Notes under the pieces: model-generated | What the model was told of the DNA's origin: nothing | Seen by the model: only the letters and a program-made list of their open reading frames with translations | Databases searched by the model: none | From: Chitinophaga sp. GbtcB8 | GTDB taxonomy: Bacteria; Bacteroidota; Bacteroidia; Chitinophagales; Chitinophagaceae | Length of the DNA: 64,000 bases | Reading direction: 5' to 3' | NCBI RefSeq assembly: GCF_019091455.1 | Contig: NZ_JAGXJN010000027.1 | Location: 37,305 to 101,304, forward strand | In this document: positions 42,850 through 50,704 of the stretch, in pieces | Layout of the letters: every line of letters begins with the position of its first letter | How positions within the stretch are numbered: the stretch's first letter is position 1 | Made by a program: the position numbers and the translations under genes

Positions 42850-42978
42850 AACCAACGAAGGAGGTTCATAGAGACATTGAAAAGACTTTATGAACGGGAT
42901 AAATGAAAAAGGGGAATGCTACGGATCGCGGCATTCCCCTTTTTCATTTATGATTTTACATTTGAAATTTTACATTCC
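42850..42978 (-). repeat. Composite folded element, copy 2 (inverted)
   Basis: 129 bases in opposite orientation to 18716-18850. The ~50-base block (42850-42898) differs from copy 1 at only about four positions. The hairpin has 21-bp perfect arms (42899-42919, 42931-42951) whose GGGGAATGC core differs from copy 1 (GGCTAATGC), with the matching changes on the other arm. The outer part (42952-42978) matches copy 1 at 23 of 27 bases. It fills the junction of two convergent genes. Confidence 0.85.
42899..42951. terminator. 21-bp hairpin, likely bidirectional terminator
   Basis: Perfect 21-bp arms with an 11-base loop (TACGGATCGCG), and A5/T5 runs on both sides of the GGGGAATGC stem. It lies between the peptidase gene and a convergent small secreted-protein gene. 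Confidence 0.7.
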
Positions 42979-42979
42979 C

Positions 42980-43270
42980 TCACGGCTTCCCTTCCAGCTT
43001 TTGCGTATACTGGTAAGTTCCCAACCGCAGCTTCACCGGCACACGCACCTGTTTTTCCAGCAGCCATTCCTGTTTGCAGAAAACGCCAAAATGCTGCTGG
43101 TAATAAGCCCCCGGTGCTACGGAAGTAACAGGCGTAAGCATATACACGGGCAAAGGCGCCCGCTTAACAGTATCAGCCCCGGGTGCGGGTAAGCGCAAAC
43201 TCTGCGCACCGGCCCTGGTAGCCGCTAACAGCAATGCTGCCATCTCTATGTAACGTAATAATGTCTTCAT
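42980..43270 (-). CDS. Small exported hypothetical protein
   Basis: Protein of 96 aa with a signal peptide (MKTLLRYIEMAALLLAATRA, cleavage near AGAQ). The mature ~73 residues include YYQQHFGVFCKQEWLLEKQV and end in a basic strand-like segment. No family is recognised. A single cysteine and the conserved-looking YxxHFGxFCKxE pattern occur in several small Bacteroidota secreted proteins that I recall only vaguely. It starts two bases after the yciO stop, so it is in an operon with yciO. Confidence 0.65.
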   Translation of the reverse strand: MKTLLRYIEMAALLLAATRAGAQSLRLPAPGADTVKRAPLPVYMLTPVTSVAPGAYYQQHFGVFCKQEWLLEKQVRVPVKLRLGTYQYTQKLEGKP

Positions 43271-43272
43271 TG

Positions 43273-43890
43273 TTAACCAATCAGTTCTAAGCTGCCGGCG
43301 CCTTCCCGGATCACTTCCGGTTCCGGCCCGGTAAGGTCTATTACGGTAGAAAAAGTAATACCTCCCATGCCACCATCCACCACAATATCCACGATCTTAC
43401 CAAACTTTTCATGGATGATCTCCGGGTCCGTATATTCTTCCACGTAGTGTTCAACCGGTAAAGAAGTGCTCATTACCGGGTTGCCCAATTCCTTTACAAT
43501 GGTACGGCAAATATTGTTATCCGGCACACGTATGCCCACCGCATCCCTTTTTGTCTTCAGCATTTTAGGCACCTGCTTGCTGGCCGGCAAAATAAAAGTA
43601 TAAGGCCCGGGCAGCGCCTTTTTTAACATACGGAACACCGGTGTATCCACGCTTTTGGCGTAGTCCGACAAATGACTCAGATCATAACAGATAAAGGAAA
43701 AGTGCGCCTTCTTCGGATCTATCTGTTTAATGCGGCAAATACGTTCTATGGCTTTCGGGTGAGAGATATCGCATCCCATACCATATACAGTATCAGTAGG
43801 ATAAATGATCACGCCACCATTCCGCAAACATTCCACAATCGTTTTCAAATGACGGACATTGGGATTTTCCGGGTGCAATTGTAATAGCAT
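43273..43890 (-). CDS. yciO: YrdC/YciO/Sua5-family threonylcarbamoyl-AMP synthase-like protein
   Basis: YrdC-fold protein of 205 aa. The family forms or binds threonylcarbamoyl-AMP for the t6A37 tRNA modification. Key segments are GGVIIYPTDTVYGMGCD (~25-41), RICRIKQIDPKKAHFSFIC (substrate pocket Lys/Arg), PGPYTFILPAS (~93-103), VGIRVPDNNIC and VMSTSLPVEH. The MLLQLHPENPNVR start and overall length fit the YciO branch rather than TsaC. The ATG at 43890 is preferred over an in-frame TTG three codons earlier. A divergent promoter region shared with mtgA lies upstream. Confidence 0.88.
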   Translation of the reverse strand: MLLQLHPENPNVRHLKTIVECLRNGGVIIYPTDTVYGMGCDISHPKAIERICRIKQIDPKKAHFSFICYDLSHLSDYAKSVDTPVFRMLKKALPGPYTFILPASKQVPKMLKTKRDAVGIRVPDNNICRTIVKELGNPVMSTSLPVEHYVEEYTDPEIIHEKFGKIVDIVVDGGMGGITFSTVIDLTGPEPEVIREGAGSLELIG

Positions 43891-43927
43891 GAGCTCCAAT
43901 TAAATGATGATAAATGATCTTATATAA

Positions 43928-43955
43928 CAAAGGTAGTACCATTTCCTAAACTAAA
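43928..43955 (-). promoter_or_regulatory. Promoter of yciO
   Basis: On the minus strand TTTA, 16 bases, then TACCTTTG. The -7 box is an exact TAnnTTTG match and lies 38 bases before the ATG. On the plus strand TACCTTTC at 43963-43970 is a near match for mtgA. Confidence 0.5.
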
Positions 43956-43997
43956 TTTTATATACCTTTCGGCCGATTTTTGTTTAAACCGGACTGA

Positions 43998-44741
43998 ATG
44001 GAATTAAAAGGTATTGTACCCAGAACCTGGAAAAAACTGAGACGCGTACTGCTGATCCTGTTTATTGCACATTTCGTATACCTGATCTTGTTACGCTGGG
44101 TCAATCCTCCTATTACTATTACCATGATCTCCAGCTGGGTAAGCCTCTGGGGTACGGACAAACACTTTCACAAAACCTGGGCCGATTCGGAAGATATTTC
44201 CCAATACGCCAAGCTGGCCGTTATAGCCAGTGAGGATCAGCTGTTCCCCGACCATGATGGGTTTGATTTCAAATCCATTGAAAAAGCCATGAAGCATAAC
44301 CAGAAAAGTAAAAAGATCCGCGGGGCCAGCACCATTAGCCAGCAGGTAGCCAAAAACGTGTTCTTATGGCAGGGCCGCAGCTGGGTGCGCAAAGGGCTGG
44401 AGGTGTATTTTACTTTTATGATAGAAAAGCTCTGGGGCAAAAAACGCATCCTGGAAATGTATATGAATGTGGCCCAAACCGGCGATGGTATTTTTGGTTT
44501 TGAAGCCGCCGCACAGCAATACTATCATAAATCTGCTGCTGCTTTAAACCGGGAACAGGCTGCTATGATCACGGCTGCCCTGCCTAACCCGGTAAAATAT
44601 ACAGTAAACCCGCCGGCACGCATCACCAGCTGGCGCCAGCGCAGGATCCTGATCCAGATGCGCAACCTCACCGGCGATCCTGATGTAGCAGCACTGGTAG
44701 TAGCAAAGCTGGAAACAAAGAAAACGTCTAAAAGAATGTAA
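43998..44741 (+). CDS. mtgA: Monofunctional peptidoglycan glycosyltransferase
   Basis: GT51 enzyme that polymerises lipid II into glycan strands at the outer face of the inner membrane, 247 aa. It has an N-terminal membrane anchor (~17-35). The catalytic Glu lies in AVIASEDQLFPDHDGFD (~77), followed by IRGASTISQQVAKNVFLWQGRSW (~105-127), GLEVYFTFMIEKLWGKKRILEMYMNV (~133-158) and AAQQYYHKSAAALNREQAAMI. No transpeptidase domain is present, which marks it as the monofunctional MtgA type. It ends 11 bases from the stop of the convergent NadR-like gene. Confidence 0.94.
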   Translation: MELKGIVPRTWKKLRRVLLILFIAHFVYLILLRWVNPPITITMISSWVSLWGTDKHFHKTWADSEDISQYAKLAVIASEDQLFPDHDGFDFKSIEKAMKHNQKSKKIRGASTISQQVAKNVFLWQGRSWVRKGLEVYFTFMIEKLWGKKRILEMYMNVAQTGDGIFGFEAAAQQYYHKSAAALNREQAAMITAALPNPVKYTVNPPARITSWRQRRILIQMRNLTGDPDVAALVVAKLETKKTSKRM

Positions 44742-44752
44742 AATTTTAAATA

Positions 44753-45283
44753 TTATTTGTTCTTCAACGCATCCGCCGCTGCAATCGCCTTCGCTTCTCT
44801 TTCAGCATAGCTACCGCGTATATCCGCCCACGGTACTCCGCTGTTCATTACAATATCCCGGTAAATGCGGTAAAAATATTCCCGCATCTGCGGATCAGGA
44901 TACTCCCGCTGCGGATCATTTTCCCAGGGAATATCTATATAGGTAAGTAAATACAGGTCGTACCGGCGGCTGGCAATCTGTTCCAGTATCTGCGGATCGC
45001 ACTGGCCGTATTTATGCTCGCTCCAAACTTTGATCACGTACAGGTCTGTATCGCAGATCAGCAGGTCGCTGGCCTGCTGTGCTTTTTCGTCTTCCAGCTG
45101 TAGCTGCCCCCTGGCAATGGCCAGCAGGTCATGCTGCTCATAGGGCCTGGACAGGTTTTCAATATATTCCCGTGCATACTCCGGCGTCCACACCGTGTTG
45201 TAATGTGCAGCCAGCTTTTGGCTCAGCGTGCTTTTGCCGGTTGATTCCGGTCCCAGTACTACTATCTTAAACATGCAGGGCAT
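44753..45283 (-). CDS. NadR-like P-loop kinase (ribosylnicotinamide kinase)
   Basis: P-loop ATPase/kinase of 176 aa similar to the kinase domain of NadR. The Walker A is VVLGPESTGKST (~8-19), followed by TVWTPEYAREYIENLSRPYE (~30-49) and the acidic LLICDTDLYVIKVWSEHKYG (Walker B-like). The last third is helical. NadR's kinase domain phosphorylates nicotinamide riboside to NMN. The gene overlaps the 3' end of pnuC by 17 bases (8 if the inner ATG at 45274 is used), which strongly supports this role: PnuC imports NR and this enzyme traps it. No adenylyltransferase domain is present. Confidence 0.87.
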   Translation of the reverse strand: MPCMFKIVVLGPESTGKSTLSQKLAAHYNTVWTPEYAREYIENLSRPYEQHDLLAIARGQLQLEDEKAQQASDLLICDTDLYVIKVWSEHKYGQCDPQILEQIASRRYDLYLLTYIDIPWENDPQREYPDPQMREYFYRIYRDIVMNSGVPWADIRGSYAEREAKAIAAADALKNK

Positions 45284-45902
45284 TTTTTTCCTGTGCTTCC
45301 CAGATCTTTTTCCAGCTGAAATAGCCCATTATAGCTACTATGAACAGGAAGATGGTCAGTAATGCAGTGGGATATAATTTTTTATGGAACAGCAGCGGCA
45401 CTGCCACCAGGTTAGATACATTCAATACCACCCAGTTCTCAATTTTCCGCTTGGCCAGCAGCCACATGCCGGCGCAGGCAGTGGCAGATACAAAGGCATC
45501 TACCAGCGGTACATCGGAATTGGAAAAATTCCTTAACAGCACATAGAACAGCCCCCAGCCAAACAGGGCTATCAGCACGGTCACTATCCACTCCCGCCGG
45601 GTAGCCCAGGCCACTGCAGTAGTGTGCTGCTGCGCATCTTTATGTGCCCAGTGGTACCAGCCATATACGCTCATCACAAAATAATAGGCATTCAGCGTAG
45701 CCTCTGCATACAGGCGGAACTGCTCCCGCGATAGCAGGTACACATAAATGCCCGTGCTTACCAAACCGGTAGGGTATAGCCAAATGCTGTTCTGTTTGCT
45801 GCAAACCACGCTGATGGCGCCAAACAGGGCGGCAATGATCTCCAGCCAGCTCATGGCATGCACGCCATCCAGCAGGCTTTGGTATATGGCCTGAAAATTC
45901 AT
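45267..45902 (-). CDS. pnuC: Nicotinamide riboside transporter PnuC
   Basis: Inner-membrane facilitator of 211 aa with about seven helices. Family features are GAISVVCSKQNSIWLYPTGLVSTGIYVYL-type N-terminal block (here VVCSKQNSIWLYPTG, ~33-47), AEATLNAYYFVMSVYGWYHW (~67-86) and the C-terminal NWVVLNVSNLVAVPLLFHKKLYPTALL segment (NWVVLNVSNLVAVPLLF). Asn and Trp residues in these blocks line the substrate path in known PnuC proteins. It is co-transcribed with the overlapping NadR-like kinase gene, forming a compact NAD salvage module. Confidence 0.93.
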   Translation of the reverse strand: MNFQAIYQSLLDGVHAMSWLEIIAALFGAISVVCSKQNSIWLYPTGLVSTGIYVYLLSREQFRLYAEATLNAYYFVMSVYGWYHWAHKDAQQHTTAVAWATRREWIVTVLIALFGWGLFYVLLRNFSNSDVPLVDAFVSATACAGMWLLAKRKIENWVVLNVSNLVAVPLLFHKKLYPTALLTIFLFIVAIMGYFSWKKIWEAQEKNALHV

Positions 45903-45928
45903 GGTGCAAATGTAATCGGTAGGGGGAA

Positions 45929-45958
45929 ATAAAAAAGCACAGTCGCTAAGACTGCGCT
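45929..45958 (-). terminator. Rho-independent terminator after the Nfu gene
   Basis: On the minus strand GCGCAGTC, loop, GACTGTGC (one mismatch), then TTTTTT. It separates the Nfu gene from pnuC, so pnuC needs its own promoter. Confidence 0.75.
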
Positions 45959-45994
45959 CCTTTTAACACTATCATTCTTCTCAACTATGGCTTA

Positions 45995-46591
45995 TTATTC
46001 TGCTTCCGCCACTACTTCCCTTACTTCAGGTATCATGCGTTTCATCATGCCTTCAATACCTGCTTTTAAGGTGATCATGGAAGAAGGGCAACCGGAGCAG
46101 GACCCCTGCAGCATCAGTTTCACCACGCCTTCGTTATAGTCCTTGAACTGTATAGCGCCACCGTCCATTTCAACGGCAGGTTTCACATAGTTCTCCAGTA
46201 ATTCTTTAATACGTTTTACCACGTCACTGTCATCAGCACTTACTTCATTAGTGGCCGCTGTTTTTGTTACCACAATCTCCTCCTCGTTAATAATGGGGCG
46301 GTTATCTTCCAGGTATTCTTTCAGGAATGCCTTAATGGAAGGTATCACATCCATCCAGTCTGTATCAGGAGTTTTGGTAAGGGTAATAAAATTGGCCATT
46401 ATAAATACGCCCCGTATAAAGGGGAAGCTGAACAGCTCCACGGCCAGGGGAGAAGGTTTCGCGCTGGCCTCATCAGGGAAATCAATGCTTTTACCGGGAT
46501 ACAGGAGCTTGTTAGCCACAAACTTCATGGTTTCCGGGTTCGGCGTCATTTCCGTATAGATACTGATGATGGGATTGCCTGTTTTAATCAT
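45995..46591 (-). CDS. NifU/Nfu-family iron-sulfur scaffold protein
   Basis: Fe-S cluster carrier of 198 aa with two domains. The N-terminal Nfu_N domain (~12-95) reads SIYTEMTPNPETMKFVANK and RGVFIMANFITLTK. The C-terminal NifU domain (~120-195) reads NYVKPAVEMDGGAIQFKDY and LQGSCSGCPSSMITLKAGIE, in which the two cysteines of CSGC (~162-165) bind a cluster shared across a dimer. It delivers 4Fe-4S clusters to apoproteins. The ATG at 46591 is preferred over a GTG at 46612. It is divergent from the ferritin gene, an iron-related pairing. Confidence 0.92.
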   Translation of the reverse strand: MIKTGNPIISIYTEMTPNPETMKFVANKLLYPGKSIDFPDEASAKPSPLAVELFSFPFIRGVFIMANFITLTKTPDTDWMDVIPSIKAFLKEYLEDNRPIINEEEIVVTKTAATNEVSADDSDVVKRIKELLENYVKPAVEMDGGAIQFKDYNEGVVKLMLQGSCSGCPSSMITLKAGIEGMMKRMIPEVREVVAEAE

Positions 46592-46691
46592 TTTCTTAAC
46601 CTTATTTAACACTGCGAAGGTAGCAACTTTCAGCCAGAAAGTTGGAACGCCCGGCCGGATATTCCATCGATTTTTACAATAGGCTTATAGG

Positions 46692-46725
46692 CAAATGATT
46701 ATATTCGTTTAGAATAAACCATTTG
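46692..46725. promoter_or_regulatory. Nested dyad upstream of ferritin
   Basis: CAAATG (46692-46697) and CATTTG (46720-46725) enclose GTTTA-GAA-TAAAC (46707-46719). The inner part faintly recalls PerR/Fur-type AT-rich dyads. It sits 26-59 bases before the ferritin ATG, in the promoter region shared with the Nfu gene. Confidence 0.35.
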
Positions 46726-46750
46726 AAGCACCGTTTTAAACACTTTTCTT

Positions 46751-47266
46751 ATGTTATACAAAAAGCTATCAACCAGCACAGAAAAGGCATTGAACGAGCA
46801 GGTGGAGCTGGAAGCCGCCTCATCCCAATACTACCTGGCTATGGCTTCCTGGGCCGATGTGCAGGGTTATAACGGCATTGCCCAGTTCCTGTTCCGGCAT
46901 TCCGACGAAGAGCGCATCCACATGCTCAAGCTGCTTACCTTCATTAATGACCGCGGTGGTTTTGCGATTGTACCTGCGCTGAAACAGCCCCCTTTAGAGT
47001 TTAAGAACATACATGATATTTTTGAGCAGGTGCTGAAACATGAAATACTGGTATCTACAGAGATCAATAAGCTGGTAGAGCTTTGCCTGCAGGAGAAAGA
47101 CTATACCACGCACACCTTCCTGCAATGGTATGTGAATGAGCAGATCGAAGAAGAAAAAATGGCCAGCAAGATCCTGGATAAGCTGAAGCTCATCGGGGAG
47201 GACAAAGGCGGTTTATACATTTTTGACCGGGATATGGGCGCCATGCGTACAGAAGATCAACACTAA
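46751..47266 (+). CDS. ftnA: Non-haem ferritin
   Basis: Iron storage protein of 171 aa, expected to form a 24-mer shell that oxidises Fe(II) and stores the mineral. The ferroxidase ligands are in the four-helix bundle: Glu in LNEQVELEAASSQYYLAM (~17-34), Glu and His in FRHSDEERIHMLKLL (~48-62), Glu in HEILVSTEINKL (~97) and Glu/Gln in WYVNEQIEEEKMASKILDKL (~126-145). These match bacterial FtnA. Haem-binding Met of bacterioferritin is not evident. The Nfu gene is divergent, and an AT-rich dyad lies in the shared upstream region. Confidence 0.93.
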   Translation: MLYKKLSTSTEKALNEQVELEAASSQYYLAMASWADVQGYNGIAQFLFRHSDEERIHMLKLLTFINDRGGFAIVPALKQPPLEFKNIHDIFEQVLKHEILVSTEINKLVELCLQEKDYTTHTFLQWYVNEQIEEEKMASKILDKLKLIGEDKGGLYIFDRDMGAMRTEDQH

Positions 47267-47330
47267 AGTGTGACAGCATAGGATTGCAAGTTGTTTTAAT
47301 TCTGTTTATTTTGTATAACAAATTACATCT

Positions 47331-47795
47331 ATGCAATCTAAGAGAACGCTAAAGGCACGCAAACGCGTAGCGCTGATAGCGCATGATCATAAAAAGGGGG
47401 AGCTGGTAGAGTGGGCCGTTTATAATAAAACCGTTTTAAGCCGCCATGAGCTTTATGCCACCGGCACTACCGGCAAGCTGCTGGAAGAGCACCTGGACGT
47501 ACCCGTGCGTAAAATGCTAAGCGGCCCCCTGGGCGGCGATCAGCAGATTGGCTCCATGGTGGCGGAAGGTGATATTGATGCGGTGATCTTTTTCTGGGAC
47601 CCTATGGAGGCGCTGCCCCATGATCCTGATATTAAAGCGCTGCTGCGTTTGTGCGCCGTTTGGAACATTCCAATGGCCTGCAACCGCACCAGCGCTGATT
47701 TTTTGCTTACCTCCCCGCTCATGCACCAGGATTACGAAGTGCTGCTAACGGATTATTCCCAGTACCTGGGACGGAAGGTGAGTAGTGTTCAGTAG
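47331..47795 (+). CDS. mgsA: Methylglyoxal synthase
   Basis: Converts dihydroxyacetone phosphate to methylglyoxal and phosphate, a bypass of lower glycolysis under phosphate limitation. The 154-aa protein shows VALIAHDHKKGELVEWA (~14-30), ATGTTGKLLEEHL (~43-55), LSGPLGGDQQIGSMVAEGDI (~63-82) and AVIFFWDPMEALPHDPDI (~85-102), with the catalytic Asp in GDIDA and the His/Asp phosphate-binding residues. It has the normal family length. The start ATG follows an AT-rich spacer with a near -7 box (TTTATTTTG). Confidence 0.95.
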   Translation: MQSKRTLKARKRVALIAHDHKKGELVEWAVYNKTVLSRHELYATGTTGKLLEEHLDVPVRKMLSGPLGGDQQIGSMVAEGDIDAVIFFWDPMEALPHDPDIKALLRLCAVWNIPMACNRTSADFLLTSPLMHQDYEVLLTDYSQYLGRKVSSVQ

Positions 47796-47939
47796 TTTTA
47801 TTCGGGTTTTATTGCAGTGCAATTGGTATGCTTCCCTCCTAAAAGGGCTCCGTAATTGCGGTGACATTGCTGCGCAACTCCTCCCCCCTACATAAAACCC
47901 TACATCTTTTTTAACACGGGAAAGTTGACCTTGGTCAAT

Positions 47940-48953
47940 TTAGTGCGCTGCCTGGTAATGTTCCTTCAGCACATCCTCGCCAAAATCATTTTTCAGGTCG
48001 CGCAGCACGGTGTGCACATGGTTGCCGTTGTTCTGGGTATTATCATATTCTATTAATATGGCGGGGTTTTGTATGCGGTAATAATGCCCGCCGCCCCAGG
48101 CGCTAGCGCCTGCCCAGGCAAAGTGCATATTGTTCCAGCCGGCAGTTTTAATTTCTTTCAGTAAAATATCGGCCATCAGCTTGGTATAATTATCAATATA
48201 CACTGCTACCAGCTGTTGCAGCATTTGCTGCTGCCGCGGGTTCATCTGGCTATAAGCAAGGCCCGGAGGGTCCAGCAGCATAGCTTTGCGCTGGTTGCCG
48301 GTAATAATTTCCCGGGGCGCATCCGTTTGTATCATGGCCTGCTGCAGCTGTGTTTTGTCCAAAGAATGCAGCAGCTCAAAACCCAGCACGGCTTCCTGTT
48401 TTAATACCTGTTTGCCTTTTTCCGGCCCGGAGGGCACTATACCTGGGTTGGAGCCAAAGAAAGAAGGGGTGCTGGCTATCAGCGTATTATTAGCGGCAGA
48501 AAAGTTCAGGCTTACGTGGTGCCCTTCCAGCCGCCAGCCCCAGGGCTTTTGCGGCCCCGGCTCCCCGAATACCGAAAAGTAGTAGTTGGCAGGGTCCCGG
48601 TAATGATCATCTGCCCCGCGGTTTTCCAGTACCTTCAGCACATTTTCCAGCGCAATAATAGACGTAGCTTTTTTATATCCCTGTGCGCTCATACAGGTTT
48701 GCAGCAGGTGCAGCGCCGCAGCTTGCTGCTGCTTATTCATGGCTTTTAAAGGCAATCCCTTGCGCGGCATGGGCACAAAGTTCCAGTGAAAGCGCTCTGC
48801 ATCGTCCCAGGTAAATACGGCCTGCTGCCGGGTACCGGCATCCAGTGTTTGCAGGAACTGCTGCGCCGCAGTAGTAATATCTTTCCCGGTAGATTGTGCA
48901 TAGGTGTAGCTGCTGATCAGCAACAGGCCTGGTAGTAAAGTACGGAAGAGCAT
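47940..48953 (-). CDS. Exported DUF3500-domain protein
   Basis: Protein of 337 aa with a signal peptide (MLFRTLLPGLLLISSYTYA). The mature part matches DUF3500: AAQQFLQTLDAGTRQQAVFTW (~29-49), WNFVPMPRKGLPLKAM (~57-72), FSVFGEPGPQKPWGWRLEGHH (~128-148) and VLGFELLHSL, ending in IEYDNTQNNGNHVHTVLRD (~302-320) with HVHTVLRD and a preceding acidic stretch that could bind metal. The biochemical role of DUF3500 is not established. It is convergent with mgsA and divergent from the GHL10 gene. Confidence 0.85.
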   Translation of the reverse strand: MLFRTLLPGLLLISSYTYAQSTGKDITTAAQQFLQTLDAGTRQQAVFTWDDAERFHWNFVPMPRKGLPLKAMNKQQQAAALHLLQTCMSAQGYKKATSIIALENVLKVLENRGADDHYRDPANYYFSVFGEPGPQKPWGWRLEGHHVSLNFSAANNTLIASTPSFFGSNPGIVPSGPEKGKQVLKQEAVLGFELLHSLDKTQLQQAMIQTDAPREIITGNQRKAMLLDPPGLAYSQMNPRQQQMLQQLVAVYIDNYTKLMADILLKEIKTAGWNNMHFAWAGASAWGGGHYYRIQNPAILIEYDNTQNNGNHVHTVLRDLKNDFGEDVLKEHYQAAH

Positions 48954-49074
48954 AAGCGTGGAAATTGTTGAAACAAAATAGTAAAACGCATCAATATGTA
49001 GGGTACATGTTTGATGTGTGGCACACTTTTTACTTATTTTCGCACTTTTAGCATTTTAAAGTAACGCATTGTAG

Positions 49075-50619
49075 ATGAATGTGAAGCAATTGGCAGCAGG
49101 TATCATGTTACTGTGTTGCATAGTAACATCCTTACACGCACAGCTACCCCCCAAAAGGGAACTCAGGGCCGTATGGATAGCCACCGTGGAAAATATAGAC
49201 TGGCCTTCCCGCAGGGGTTTGAGTACAGAACAGCAAAAGCAGGAGTTTATTGATATACTGGACCGGCAGCAGCGCAACGGCATGAATGCCGTAGTGGTAC
49301 AGGTACGCCCGGCCACCGATGCATTTTATGCATCCCCCTTTGAGCCCTGGTCAGAATTTTTAACCGGCTCACAGGGGCAGGCCCCCAATCCTTATTATGA
49401 TCCGCTGGAGTTTATGGTAACGGAAACCCATAAACGCGGTATGGAGTTCCATGCCTGGTTTAACCCCTACCGTGCAGTATTCAATGTAGGCCGCAGCAGC
49501 ATCGCCCCTAACCATATTACCCGCCTGCGCCCGCAGTGGTTTGTTACCTACGGCGATAAAAAATATTTTGACCCCGGCATTCCCGAAGCCCGTGTTTATG
49601 TAACACAGATCATTAAAGATGTGGTAACCCGGTATGATATTGATGCCGTACATTTTGACGATTACTTTTACCCTTACCGCATTCCCGGCAAAGAGTTCCC
49701 GGATAATAATTCCTACCGCCAGTATGGTAATAATATGATGCGGGACGACTGGCGCCGCCAGAATGTGGATACGTTTGTGCACATGGTAAGCCTGGCCATT
49801 AAAGCCGCCAAACCCTGGGTTAAGTTCGGCGTAAGCCCCTTTGGCGTATGGCGTAACCATAATAAAGATATGGAAGGCTCCTACACCACCGGCGGTCAAA
49901 CCAATTACGACGATCTGTTTGCCGATGTGCTCAAATGGCTGAAGAATGGCTGGATCGATTATGTAGCGCCCCAGCTGTATTGGGAAACCGGCCACCGCCT
50001 GGTAGCTTATGAGGTGCTGCTGAACTGGTGGGCGCAGCACGGCTACGGCCGGCATGTGTACATTGGCCACGGCGTATACCGCATTAACAGCAACGCTGCC
50101 TGGCGCAATCCCAACGAGCTGCCCCGGCAAATAGCAGAAGCCCGTACACTGAACACAATACAGGGCAGCATCTTTTACAGCAATAAATCCTTTTCCGGTA
50201 ATCCCCTGGGTATAGAAGATAGTTTGCACAATCACCTGTACCGCTACCCGGCACTGCGCCCGTTAATGCCCTGGCTGGGCCAGCAGCAGGCGCCTAAATC
50301 CCCTTATTTTATAGATGCTTTTGAACGGGCCAATGGCCTGCAGCTCTATTGGTCAGATGATGATACCCTGCATCGCACACAGCAATATGTGCTGTATCGT
50401 TTTGAAGGTACGGAAGTAGTGAACCTGAACGACCCTACGAAAATACTGGCCCTGGTACCACAAATGCCTGACCCGCAGTTTACCGATATGACCTACCAGA
50501 AAGGCCATATCTATACTTATGTGGTAACCGCGCTGGACCGTATGCAGAATGAAAGTTTTTCCAGTGAGCCGCTGCGCACGAAGGTGCAGAATGGGAAAAC
50601 CATTTTTATATTCCCGTAA
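49075..50619 (+). CDS. Exported GHL10 (DUF187) glycosidase-like protein with C-terminal Fn3-like domain
   Basis: Exported TIM-barrel protein of 514 aa. A signal peptide (MNVKQLAAGIMLLCCIVTSLHA) is followed by the glycosyl-hydrolase-like 10 domain (~28-345). Hallmarks are REL-RAVWIATVENIDWPSR (~30-46), GMNAVVVQVRPATDAFY (~65-81), FHAWFNPYRAVF (~124-135), DAVHFDDYFYPYRIPG (~190-205) and WIDYVAPQLYWETGH (~293-307). GHL10 proteins such as E. coli YngK/DigH remodel denuded peptidoglycan glycan strands, so a cell-wall role is plausible. The last ~120 residues form an Fn3-like beta domain. A near-consensus -7 element (TATTTTCG) lies upstream. Confidence 0.88.
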   Translation: MNVKQLAAGIMLLCCIVTSLHAQLPPKRELRAVWIATVENIDWPSRRGLSTEQQKQEFIDILDRQQRNGMNAVVVQVRPATDAFYASPFEPWSEFLTGSQGQAPNPYYDPLEFMVTETHKRGMEFHAWFNPYRAVFNVGRSSIAPNHITRLRPQWFVTYGDKKYFDPGIPEARVYVTQIIKDVVTRYDIDAVHFDDYFYPYRIPGKEFPDNNSYRQYGNNMMRDDWRRQNVDTFVHMVSLAIKAAKPWVKFGVSPFGVWRNHNKDMEGSYTTGGQTNYDDLFADVLKWLKNGWIDYVAPQLYWETGHRLVAYEVLLNWWAQHGYGRHVYIGHGVYRINSNAAWRNPNELPRQIAEARTLNTIQGSIFYSNKSFSGNPLGIEDSLHNHLYRYPALRPLMPWLGQQQAPKSPYFIDAFERANGLQLYWSDDDTLHRTQQYVLYRFEGTEVVNLNDPTKILALVPQMPDPQFTDMTYQKGHIYTYVVTALDRMQNESFSSEPLRTKVQNGKTIFIFP

Positions 50620-50704
50620 ACAGGTTAAACATTTATTTATCAATAAATTAAGTGATAAAAGAATTGTCATACGGGGACGGCAAAAATGATGTATTTTTAA
50701 TATT

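Noticed and set aside
42890..43192. 100-codon plus-strand frame
   Set aside because: It reads through the folded repeat hairpin and antisense to a gene with a signal peptide.
47925..47938. TTGACC-TT-GGTCAA dyad near the DUF3500 stop
   Set aside because: It lies at a gene 3' end without a T tract, so neither an operator nor a terminator role is supported.
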